From contig CALSLT010000033.1 of NCBI GenBank assembly GCA_943787265.1, positions 1-64,000 of the forward strand: DNA of 64,000 nt, given 5' to 3'. Positions within the stretch are counted from its first letter, which is position 1. Every line of letters begins with the position of its first letter. The notes beneath the pieces were generated by a model. It did not search any database and had not been told where the DNA came from. It saw nothing but the letters and a program-made list of their open reading frames with translations. This document shows positions 35,771 through 45,161 of the stretch, piece after piece. Origin of the DNA: an uncultured Planctomycetaceae bacterium. GTDB lineage: Bacteria; Planctomycetota; Planctomycetia; Planctomycetales; Planctomycetaceae. Position numbers and translations under genes: made by a program.

Positions 35771-35875
35771 AAAATCGGATTGTATTGTGCAATCGTTTGA
35801 TTCGTTGGGGCATTGCGCCAAGACTTACGTTATGGCGATACGATCGGTTATTGATCATTCAGGTTAGGGCGACAA

Positions 35876-37609
35876 ATGCAGTCTTCATTGATGAGACGAT
35901 TCGCGGCGATCAACTGTGCGGTTGTCGTGGCTGCTGGCATTCTACCGGTCAATGTTCGTGCGGATTCTGACTCGGACATCGTGGCAACGATCAACCAACA
36001 CATTCGTCAGGGGTGGGAAGACAACGAAGTTACTCCGTCTGAGCGTGCAGACGATGCCGAGTTTGCTCGACGAGCGTCGCTGGACATCGTTGGCCGCATC
36101 CCGACTTACTCCGTGCTGACAGAGTTTCTTGAATCAGAAGCACGCGATAAACGGGAGCGTTTTGTTGATCAGTTGCTGGACAACGAGGACTACATCCGCA
36201 ACTCAGCCAGCATCTGGGGTAACTTGCTTGTCGGACGGTCAAACAACCGAGGTGGTGGAAGAGCTGCTCTGGACCGTTGGCTGCGAAACGCCATTTACAC
36301 CAACATCCCGTACGATCAGTTTGTCAAAGAATTACTCACCGCCGAAGGAAGTAGCGATGAGAACGGTGCCGTAGTTTTTCTGTCCAGCCATTTGAATGAA
36401 ATGGCTGTTCCTGCCACGTCGATCACGTCTCGATTATTTCTCGGCAGGCAACTGCAATGTACGCAGTGCCACAATCATCCGTTCAATGATTGGCAACAGG
36501 CTCAGTTCTGGGGGATGAATGCGTTCTTCCGCGGGACACGTCGGCAAGGCAATCCGAATCGTGGAGCGGTGACGCTAACCGATGCTCCAGCAGCAACGAT
36601 GGTCGACTTCGAGAAACGCAACGGAACGATGCAGTCAGCACGTCGGCAGTTCTTTGACGGCGACGGTGCGAAGGTCGCTGAGCTGGACGTCACGGTCGAT
36701 ATTCTGGAACTCCGAAATCGTGGACAGCAGAAAGCACTTGCGAAGCCACGCGAAGAACTGGCCAATTACATTACCGATCCCAGCAAGCCTTTCCTTGCGG
36801 AAACTCAGGTCAATCGAGTTTGGGGGAATCTGTTCGGTTATGGCTTTACGAAGCCAGTCGACGATATGGGGCCTCACAATCAGGCCTCACACCCGGAGTT
36901 GTTGACGTATCTCGCTGGCCAGTTCCGGGAAGCAGGGTATGACAACAAGCGGCTGATTCGATGGATCGCGGCCAGTGAGGCTTACAATCTGACCAGCAAA
37001 TTCAACGAGGCCAACCTGGACGACAATCCGTCTGCCGGTGAGATGCCGATTTTCAGCCACATGTACCTCAAGCAGTTTCGTGCTGAACAACTTTACGACT
37101 CATTGTTGGTCGCGACTGCCGCCGATCAGGCCAACCGAACTTCGGACCAGGCGCAGGCTCAACGGGCCACCTGGCTGCGGCAGTTTGTGCAGACCTTCGG
37201 GACGGATGAGAATGATGAAAGTACCTCTTTCAACGGTACGATCCCTCAGGCACTCTTACTGATGAATGGCCAGTTAATGAGAAACGCTCTCGGCGGTGGC
37301 AGCGGTAGCTTTCTGCGGAGAGTCGTTTTGTCCGCCACAGGCCGGCCGGATGAAGATTCAAAAAACGCCCCGAAGACTGCGACTCAAGCTCGTCTCGCTG
37401 CAACACGGGCGGCTCGCGCAAGAAATAAGAATACACCCGCAAAGGTCGAGACGTTGTTTCTCGTCGCGCTATCTCGGAAGCCGACGCCGACCGAACTCGA
37501 CGCTTTCAACGATGTCTACGCCAAGGGGAAATACCGCGATCCGGTCGTCGGTCTGCAGGACATCTTCTGGTCACTGCTCAATTCCAACGAGTTCGTCATC
37601 AACCATTGA
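35876..37609 (+). CDS. DUF1549/DUF1553 protein
   Basis: A 577-residue exported protein (signal about 8-30). The DUF1549 domain runs about 35-240 (FARRASLDIVGRIPT, FVDQLLDNEDYIRNSASIWG, then LQCTQCHNHPFNDW with a haem-like CxxCH). The DUF1553 domain runs about 290-560 (PFLAETQVNRVWGNLFGYGF, VDDMGPHNQASHPELLTYLA, NGQLMRNAL). This pair is a planctomycete hallmark of unknown role, often next to DUF1501. Here the DUF1501 gene is 23 kb away. It is shorter than many relatives and lacks an N-terminal cytochrome domain, but seems complete. Confidence 0.93.
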   Translation: MQSSLMRRFAAINCAVVVAAGILPVNVRADSDSDIVATINQHIRQGWEDNEVTPSERADDAEFARRASLDIVGRIPTYSVLTEFLESEARDKRERFVDQLLDNEDYIRNSASIWGNLLVGRSNNRGGGRAALDRWLRNAIYTNIPYDQFVKELLTAEGSSDENGAVVFLSSHLNEMAVPATSITSRLFLGRQLQCTQCHNHPFNDWQQAQFWGMNAFFRGTRRQGNPNRGAVTLTDAPAATMVDFEKRNGTMQSARRQFFDGDGAKVAELDVTVDILELRNRGQQKALAKPREELANYITDPSKPFLAETQVNRVWGNLFGYGFTKPVDDMGPHNQASHPELLTYLAGQFREAGYDNKRLIRWIAASEAYNLTSKFNEANLDDNPSAGEMPIFSHMYLKQFRAEQLYDSLLVATAADQANRTSDQAQAQRATWLRQFVQTFGTDENDESTSFNGTIPQALLLMNGQLMRNALGGGSGSFLRRVVLSATGRPDEDSKNAPKTATQARLAATRAARARNKNTPAKVETLFLVALSRKPTPTELDAFNDVYAKGKYRDPVVGLQDIFWSLLNSNEFVINH

Positions 37610-37668
37610 TTGATGCCACTGGTGTTGGCCGATCAGCATGTGAGCAGCCGCGCCGACGGACGCCCGAT

Positions 37669-38779
37669 TCAGCCAATCAATTGTTGCAGGATGGCTGCTA
37701 TTTCGGATGCCGCATTTGGTTTGCCGAGTTTTCTCATAGCCTGGCTCATGCTGAACAATTTGTTCTGATCAGTCAGCAACGGGAGTAACGCAGGGGCGAG
37801 CTCGACTGGTTCGAAGCTTCGGTTGGGCGAGGCGACGATTTTCGCCGCTCGCGCGTCTGCAAAGACTTGAGCGTTTTTTGCCTGGTGGTCGTCGGCTGCG
37901 GTGGGGTAGGGGATGAGTACTGCGGGAATTCCCACGGCAGCGAGTTCCGTCAAGGTTGTCGCGCCGGCTCTGGCGACTGCTAAGGTTGTTGTTGCCAGTC
38001 GAGTGGGCAGATCATTAAAGAACGGCGCTACTTCATGAGCGACGCCGAGCCTTGAGTATGCATCCCGCGCGGCTTCAGCGCCATCTGGGCCGGTTTGATG
38101 CACGATCTTCCAGTCGGAAAACTCTGACGAAAAGGCGTTCACGACGCTCAGGATCGAATCATTGACCTGACGCGAGCCGAGGCTCCCCCCAAGGACTAGA
38201 AGTGTCGGGGGAGAGAATGGAAGTTGATGGTCCGAGGTAGCGAGATTGCGAATCTCACCACGCAATGGATTGCCGGTTAAATACGAGACGGCTCGTGCCG
38301 GCAAGTGCTGAGCGGATTCTTTAAACGTCAAGCAGATTGGGTGCCACTTCGACAGCCAGCGATTGGCTTTTCCCGGGACTGTGTTTTGCTCAAGCAACAG
38401 GCAAGGGACTTTGCGTTTCTTCGCGGCCCGTGCCAGTTGGACGCTTGCGAACCCTCCAAGGCCAATGATTGCGGATGGGCGGTCGCAATCGATGTCATCG
38501 CATGACGCTCGGAACGCTTTCCAGTGAGAACGGGCGAATTGAATCGGTCGCCGTTTCGCCGCATTGAGTGGCAGCGTTTCAAGAATTGAATACTCGAAGC
38601 CAGTTGGCTCGAGCATTTGTTGCTCGACTGGTCGGCCCGATCCGACGAAGCGAATTCTGCAAGTCAGGCTGCTCGCGGCGGAGTTGCTCGGCGACCGCGA
38701 TGCCGGGGGCAAGGTGGCCTCCCGTGCCGCCTCCGGCGAACACGTACAACGGCGGTTTGGTTTCAGTTTGATCGCTCAA
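37669..38779 (-). pseudogene. murG: MurG N-acetylglucosaminyltransferase, one apparent frameshift
   Basis: MurG adds GlcNAc to lipid I to make lipid II at the inner membrane. The N-terminus (from ATG 38779) reads PPLYVFAGGGTGGHLAPGIA, the MurG signature loop. After EQPD near 38660 the frame changes and continues CRIRFVGSGRPVEQQ, with later motifs GGFASVQLARA, LLEQNTVPGKANR, LVLGGSLGSRQVND and ARAGATTLTELAAVG. Removing one T near 38660 joins both parts to about 369 residues, a normal MurG length. The gene is essential in most walled bacteria, and planctomycetes do make peptidoglycan. A sequencing insertion is therefore the best reading, not a true pseudogene. Confidence 0.85.
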
Positions 38780-39546
38780 TGAAACTCGTAGGTCTTTCCG
38801 GGTTCGCCGATTTCGACATGCGACAGATTCAGGTCGGTCAGTTCTTTTTTGATCTGCTCGTCGAATGCCGTCTTGATATGAATGGCGATGACGCGAGCGG
38901 GCTGTGTTAGCTTCTTAAGCTCGCCGGCAAAACATTTCTGGGGTGAGATGCATCGCTTTCTCAGGCGAGCCAGCCCATGTGATTGGGAAAGCTTGACTCC
39001 AGAAACACTGCCTGCAGAGTCTTCTGTTCGTTGATGACTTCCCAGATCCGGTTCGTTGGATTGGTATCCCGAGACGATGGCAATGGCTGCCTCGTCGTCT
39101 TCCAGAATGAACCCCATTGCTGGCACGATATGGTCAAGCGCGACGGGAGTAATTTTTACTCCGTCAACTTCGACCGTTGTTTCGCTCTGAATTTCTTCCA
39201 TTTTCAGGAAGGGAGTTTCTTCGCCTGACAGGCGGATCATGTCCGGCCAGATTCGTTCGTTAAAGACGTGCTTTTGCAGGCAGTCCAGAACGTCGGCGTT
39301 TCCGTAGACCGTCGGGCATTCCGGACTTGGCACATAAACGTTGTCGATAAAAATCGGTAACGATGCCAGATGATCCGTGTGGGAATGCGAAATGAAGACG
39401 TGCTTCACCTGCTTCTGCACGTCGAGAGGTGACACAAATCCAATGCTTCCCGCATCGATCACGATTGAATCGTTGACGATGTAGGAAGCCAGGATCTGTT
39501 GCCGCGGTCCATGCCCGACCGACGACTCGACCAATGTGATTTTCAC
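38776..39546 (-). pseudogene. Class II cyclic-nucleotide phosphodiesterase (MBL fold), locally frame-shifted
   Basis: The open frame covers 256 residues with the metal motif HSHTDH (54-59) and an opening like SSVGHGPRQQILASYIVND typical of class II cAMP phosphodiesterases. Residues about 160-205 look unrelated, but removing single bases near 39070 (GGG to GG), 38969 and 38932 (TTTT to TTT) converts them to VSDTNPTNRIWEVINEQKTL and FLESSFPNHMGWLAEKAMHL. That matches the family, and three insertions restore the frame. It should hydrolyse cAMP or cGMP. The cyclase gene 58 bases upstream on the same strand supports this. Confidence 0.8.
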
Positions 39547-39604
39547 GAGATTTACCCGTCCTTCCGAATGTGGTGCTTTTGCACGGGTACTGATTTTGTG
39601 CTGA

Positions 39605-41376
39605 TTATTTGCGGGTCATGTGAATGACGCCGGCCCAGTCCTGAGGCGGTTGATTGTTGTTTGCGGCGGCGAATTCCAGCAGAAACTCTTTCGTCTTATC
39701 GTCTGCCGGAACTCGATTCAGTAGCTCCGTGGAGTTTGTCCAGTCGCCGCTGATAAACGCGTCGACGGCCTGGTTGTAAACAGCCACTGTGTCATCACTG
39801 ACCGTGTCGTCCTGAGCGACGGGCGGAAGCAATTCAAAGACGGTCATGTCCGTCTTCATGCCCACCGGTCTGACTCGCGCAAGTTTTCGGCAACGGAGAT
39901 CACTGTCGGGTAGTTTCTGCACGTAGCTGGCGGTGACTTCGTCGATGACGATTGATGCTCGCAGTTGCTTGCTCATCGTTTCAAGCCGTGCGCCCATGTT
40001 GACGACAGGGCCGAATGCTCCGACTTTGATCTGCTCGGTCGTGCCGATGCGCCCGGCAATTGCGCGTCCGTGTGAGATTCCGACTCCGACCGAGAATCCG
40101 CAAAGCGGGTTTTCGGGATGGTTGTTCGCGTTACGGAATGACTGGTGAATGTGGATAGCTGCTCTGCAGGCGGCAACGGGGCCCTCTTCCGAGTCGCCGG
40201 GCCAGCCCCAGAAGCCCAGAGCGGCGTCACCCTGGAAGTCCGCGATCACTCCGTCGTAACGGATGATGCCGGCAGTCATGACTCCAAGTGCTTCGCTGAC
40301 TCGGTCGAGCAGTTCACGGAGATCCTTCGCTTCTTCTGATTTTTTCGAGAACCCTCGAACGTCGCAGAAGAGAATCGAGATGTCAGCCTCGCGTGGCTCC
40401 AGGATATCTTCGCCACCGGCCGTTCGGACTGCTTCGATGACGGCTGGTGAGAAGAACTGAGCCAGTCCTGCCTGCTGAGATTCCAGAGTCTTGACCTGAC
40501 GAATTGAGCCGATGAGATCGCAAATCAATTCCGTGAAACGCAGGTCGCCTTTGAGATCAGATTCACCAATTGCCGAAGCCCCAGGTGCTCCAAACTGGCC
40601 GGACACGTAAAGCGCCCAACCTTTGGAATGGTCGCCTTTGAACGGGATGCAGAACGCCCAGTCCAGATTTCCTGTGACCGTGAAGGCTGGGTTTGAATCA
40701 TCGGTGTCCTGCCAGACGTGCAGAATGCCTTCTGCTCGATCGATGGCTGCGTGAATCAACCGGCGGCTTGGACTGGAAACGCCCGATGTCATCCGTTCGG
40801 CTGTCCCCACTGCATCATCAGTGGTTCGTCTTCCACCGACATGTTTGGCGGGTATCGCACACAGGCCGCGGCGCGGGCATGCGGCATCGCGTCGAGCAAT
40901 TACTTTGATCGCTGCCTGGGCGAGTTCTTTATCCGTCCGAGTTGCTGAGATTGCTTCTGGTAATTTTGCCAGAACGTCCAGTCGCTCTTCAGCATTCTGA
41001 AACTTGAATAGCTTCAACTGGTCGGGACCGAATGATTGTTCTTCCAGATGCGAAGCCGATAAGCCATCAGAAAGGCCGACCGCCACCAGTTGGAACATCG
41101 TCTGGCCGATGCGAAAACCCTGACCAGCCGAGATGTTGAATTCTCGAGTGTCAACTTCATTGAAGTAGACAGGGTTTCGGGCGGCCTCGAGCCCGCTTCA
41201 CGCCGATCGACTGACCTTTCAACGTGATTTCGCAGTGTTCTCGTGAGATCAGCAAGTCCCAAGGGACAGCCCAGCCACTGCGCGGAGCTCGACCGATGCG
41301 AATTACTTCGCCGGCGGGAACTTCACGTCGCCACTCGCTGGTTGGCCTCAGGGCCGTTGACCATCAACTCCAACAT
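39605..41376 (-). pseudogene. FHA domain-adenylate/guanylate cyclase, several apparent frameshifts
   Basis: The proposed start is ATG 41376 (MLELMVNGPEA). An FHA domain follows, split over three frames: VPAGEVIRIGRAPRSGWAVP, DLLISREHCEITLKGQS, then AARNPVYFNEVDTREFNISA and FRIGQTMFQLVAV. Next comes a GAF-like region in which three more insertions (about 40900-40760) hide LLDAMPHARAAACVRYPPNM. The C-terminal class III cyclase domain is intact (about 40470-39850): ADISILFCDVRGFSKKSEE, DFQGDAALGFWGWPGD, GVGISHGRAIAGRIG. It would make cAMP or cGMP under control of phosphothreonine binding by FHA. The phosphodiesterase follows directly. Confidence 0.82.
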
Positions 41377-42263
41377 TCAGGATTCGTCCCCGCTGAATCA
41401 ACCAGGATTGTGGCCCGGAAGTAGTTTTGAAACATGTGACTCGAATCGAAGTCCAGAACTCATACACGTTTTAGTGACGGCAATCGTGTATCTCTGGTAG
41501 CGTGACCTGGCAGCCGACGGTCGTTGCGATCAATCGAATCAAATTTGAATGGGATCGGTGGATGATGATACTTCGAAGTTTCCGTAGAGGCACGTTGGTC
41601 CGGCAAACAACTGGGTTTTCGAAGAGCCGGATATTCGTAACGTTCCTTCTGCCAGTGACTTTGGGGCCATCGATGGTAGCCTAAGTCGGCAAAATCCATC
41701 AAGAACAGAAGTTTCTGCTCGCAGCCATCCGGGAATGATAAGGATCAGTCGGATTCCTAGTCCTAAGTGGCAACATTCAGGCTGCATTTTGCGGTGTCTA
41801 AGCGGCCCGCAAATCCGGAATGTTTGCCTCATCCGGCAACTTCGCCTGATCTACCACCTTCGCCCCATTCGGAAACTTTTCGTGACCGGGAAAGTCTGTC
41901 CGAGAGTTTTCTCCGATACTGATCCACGTGGGACCGTATCTGGTCCTCGGGCTCTGGCTCCGTTTTAACGACCACTGGGTATCAACACACAGCAGCAGTA
42001 GTGGTCAACAAGGCGTGGTTCTGCTTGAGGCCGTGGTTTCTTCGGCGGGTGTTCGGACGTAGCTGCTTCATCGTAAGAAGGGGCGCGTTCTCCATGAATT
42101 CTGGCTTGACGCTTCACAGGTCGGTGACTGTTCCAACTCCGTTTCCGTGATACGAAATCCCTGATTGACTGACGTTTGTCCGGCTTCCCCTGTCGGACCA
42201 ATGGATCCGATGTGCATGGAGGTGACGCATCTCGTCTCATCGATTGACTGAGGGTCCTTACCA
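41377..42263. other. 887-base stretch without an assignable gene
   Basis: I could not call a gene here. Short open stretches in several frames are interrupted by stops in a way that recalls the insertion-damaged genes on either side, so a broken gene is possible. Around 41815-41905 there is a degenerate 18-base tandem pattern (ATCCGGAATGTTTGCCTC and four related units). No tRNA-like or terminator structure is evident. Confidence 0.35.
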
Positions 42264-42615
42264 ATGACTTTTGACAATGTTTCTGCGACCGCCGAACTCA
42301 TCACAGATCGGCGATCAACAAGCCGACGCATTTCCAAACGATCCGTAGCAACTGCTCTGGGTGTTGAAGTGGAATCGTCGGACGAAGAAGAAGGACGCGA
42401 ACCGCTGCCCGAACGCCGAACTAAGGTGGAGCGGCGGCGGCAGATTGATCCAACAAACCTGCGAACGTGACTACGGTGATGCCGAAGTCGAGTTCATGGG
42501 GGCTATGGACAATTACAAGCGTCGAAGCGGTCGGCAGTTTCCAACGTGGAGCGAAGTGCTGGAGGTACTTCACAGCCTCGGCTACCGGAAAGGTGGCGGA
42601 ACCTACCGAAATTGA
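42264..42615 (+). pseudogene. Small conserved-type planctomycete protein, one apparent frameshift
   Basis: Two overlapping pieces join to about 116 residues. The first is Arg/Glu-rich (ITDRRSTSRRISKRSV, ERRTKVERRRQIDPT). Its frame is lost at CCAACAAACC near 42457; removing one A gives TCERDYGDAEVEFMGAMDNY and then FPTWSEVLEVLHSLGYRK. I recall the C-terminal pattern (TCE-DY, EFM-AMD-YK, FPTWSEVLEVL-SLGY) as a recurring small planctomycete protein of unknown function. A good terminator follows at 42655, supporting a real transcript. Confidence 0.65.
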
Positions 42616-42654
42616 GCTCTAAATGTTGAGTTCAAAAAGCGGATTACAAAGACG

Positions 42655-42683
42655 GGGGCGGTGAGGCCACACCGCCCCTTTCT
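42655..42683 (+). terminator. Intrinsic terminator
   Basis: GGGGCGGTG (42655-42663) pairs with CACCGCCCC (42670-42678) around a 6-base loop, followed by TTTCT. It ends the small gene at 42264-42615. Confidence 0.8.
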
Positions 42684-42725
42684 GCGTATCCTTTGCTTTG
42701 TCTACGGGACGCAGGAACTTGCTGC

Positions 42726-44237
42726 TCAGCGACTTACCAAAGTAATCGCTCGCCGAGTAATTTCCTGCCCGCCGCTGCGGACGACGAGGAAGTACTGACC
42801 AGGCAGCAGAGACTCCGGTAGTACGAACCCGTAACTGACTCGCAGCATGGTTCGGTCTGCGACTTGGCCGACTCGATCGAGAATGCGGCCGTCGCCGTCG
42901 TGCAGGTTACATTCGATCCACATGTCTTCGTGAGGCGGATTCAGCGTGCACTGCGCGACGATCGGATCGCCATGATGGAAGACATCTTTCCGATCCATCA
43001 GCACGTCACCAAGCATGTCGGATCCGATGCTGAATGACAGATACTTGTCCGATTCGCGGATCCGTTCGGACTGCTGAAGCATCGGCACGACGGTCGCCGG
43101 ATCCAGTTCCTTAAGCGGCCACGCTCCTTCGGCACGCCGTGTTCCCATTCGGATCGAGCTGGTACTCGATGCCGACACCGCCAAACGTGACCAGAAGAAC
43201 GACCGCGGCCGAATGCCAGCGAGCCCTGCCGTGGAGTGGCTTCAGGAATCGCGTGGCTAATTGATTCGCCAATCGTCCGGAGTTTTGAAAGCAGGCGACT
43301 GCCTCGTTCCTCAAGCCGTTTGCAGAACGCTCCGAAACGCTGAACGTCTTCCTCGTAAAGAAATGCGGCGTAAGTGGCGAAGCAGACGAGCGGGAAAATG
43401 TAGAGGCCAAGCAGGAACGTCGTTCCCAGGTGAAACAAGACTCCGAGGCCAATCATGATCGCACGATTCCAGCCTCGCCAGGCAATGAACACGAAGAGAA
43501 CTTCCCACAGGATCGTGATGTATGCCGATACGACCCAGGACTCCGCAGGGTAATACGACAGGTACTCGCCGACCGGATTCGAGTTGTTGACGTTGGTCAG
43601 CAGCCAGTGAAGCATCTGATCGCTGCTGAAGAAGGCCGGAGTGTGCATCTTGGTGAAGGCAGCCCCCAGGTAAACGATTCCGATCATCAGTTGCATCAAC
43701 CGTCTTGGGCCACACTGCATGCCGTTGGGGTTTCAACAACTCTGGATCTTCCGTTCCACTTCGCCGCAATGCGCGACGTTTTAAGAAACTGTCGATGGAC
43801 CAGACGGTTCCGCAGTTTGACAGCGAGAGAATCAGCAATCCGTGAGCGGCGATTGCCGAATACTTCGTCAGCGTCGACAGACAGTCCAGCAGATTCAAAT
43901 ACGTGTAGAGCACCAGCGAAACGCAAAGCGATATTCGAGTGCACCAGCCCAGGCTCGACGTCAGCAGCGTGAGGACGAGCAACGTCGCCAGCGCAACGGC
44001 CATCGGGCCGCTCGGGACCGGAAGGAAATTGAAGTACCCATAATTGTCAGCGAGCGGTGCGGCGGCTCCGTCGAGCGAGAACAACTCTCTGGCGTGGAAC
44101 CAGCGTGGGACCATCACCAACAGAAGAACTGCCGGAAGCAGCATTCTCGCGACGGCCATCCCGTACGGCACCTCTTCCGCGAAGAAGAATTCCGTCAGCG
44201 AGTTTCGTTTTGCTTCGGGGGAGTGTTGGTCACTCAT
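42726..44237 (-). pseudogene. HTTM (vitamin K-carboxylase-like) membrane protein, three apparent frameshifts
   Basis: From ATG 44237 the protein reads as a multi-helix HTTM domain: EEVPYGMAVARMLLPAVLLL, LADNYGYFNFLPVPSG, YTYLNLLDCLSTLTKYSAIA. The frame changes near 43725; PRRLMQLMIGIVYLGAAFTK and further helices follow. It changes again near 43270 (LVTFGGVGIEYQLDPNG) and near 43140, after which a soluble tail ends QYFLVVRSGGQEITRRAITL. Each change fits one extra base, and three restore the first frame, giving about 500 residues. HTTM proteins resemble gamma-glutamyl carboxylase but often lack proven activity. The next gene upstream (44302-44934) is probably its partner. Confidence 0.78.
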
Positions 44238-44301
44238 GCCCGTTCTCCAGTCTTGGATGTTTGATCATTCGTCACGAAACGACCGCGAAGAGCTGTTTCA
44301 T

Positions 44302-44934
44302 CTATTGCGAATGTGACATCGGCCGCGAACCGGTGTCTGTAACCTGAACCTGAGACTGCATCTCGAGGAAAGGTTTGCCGCGATTTGAATCGGCAGCCAG
44401 CCTTGGATTGTCGGACAGGCACAACTTGGATTGGTGATCAAACCACGCCAGGTTCGACGCCTGAGTCATGCCGTCAGGACCGAGAACCTTTCGGACATGG
44501 AAGTACGAATGCGGATCCTTCGGCTCGGGATAGCGCTCGGCCCAAAGGTCGTCCGGTAGATTGAATTTCTTAGCCCAGGCTTCCTGGACAACGAAGATCT
44601 GCTGGATCGGCTCGTGGTCCGAGTACCGCAGTGTGTTCATGGCCAGATTGCCGGCGTGCGTGGCGAACGGGTCGTAATGATGCCGCTCGATGTCGCCGAA
44701 CGGGCGGTAGTCACCCCACGGAGCGGGAGCGAGGTCGTAATACTTACCGCTCTCTCCCTGGCCGATGATGTGGGTCCGGTCTTCGTAGGCAGACCAGCCG
44801 CAGAACATGTCCCAGACAATGAAATACATGGTCGGGTGGGCACCCGTTTTGTAATTCAACGCGTGCGATCCGAGGCCTGCCACGAGCACACCGAGATAGG
44901 CAACGATCGTTCCGACTGCGAGCAATCGTTTCAT
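44302..44934 (-). CDS. Membrane-anchored protein next to the HTTM gene
   Basis: A protein of about 210 residues with one N-terminal helix or signal (LLAVGTIVAYLGVLVAGLGS) and a soluble domain rich in aromatic residues (HPTMYFIVWDMFCGWSAYED, PFATHAGNLAMNTLRYSDHE). I recognise no named domain. ATG 44934 is chosen over upstream in-frame codons because AGGAG lies 7-8 bases before it and the hydrophobic segment starts there. It is followed 64 bases later by the HTTM gene in the same direction, so the two are likely one unit. Confidence 0.72.
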   Translation of the reverse strand: MKRLLAVGTIVAYLGVLVAGLGSHALNYKTGAHPTMYFIVWDMFCGWSAYEDRTHIIGQGESGKYYDLAPAPWGDYRPFGDIERHHYDPFATHAGNLAMNTLRYSDHEPIQQIFVVQEAWAKKFNLPDDLWAERYPEPKDPHSYFHVRKVLGPDGMTQASNLAWFDHQSKLCLSDNPRLAADSNRGKPFLEMQSQVQVTDTGSRPMSHSQ

Positions 44935-45161
44935 TCCGTCACTCCTTTGACGACGTAAACCGAGTAGTCGCGAGACTATGCGGAAGCTTCGGAAACGCGT
45001 CAAGATGTGATTACCCTGGTCGCTCACCCGTTGGCAGCGTCAGATTTACTGAGGCAACCGTTTGACCATCTTCGGCGTCGCGAAGATACTCGGGTTTCGG
45101 ACAGATTCCTGACTTTTCCCCATCGGCAGCCGCACGGACCAGAATTGGAAAGCGATTACAA

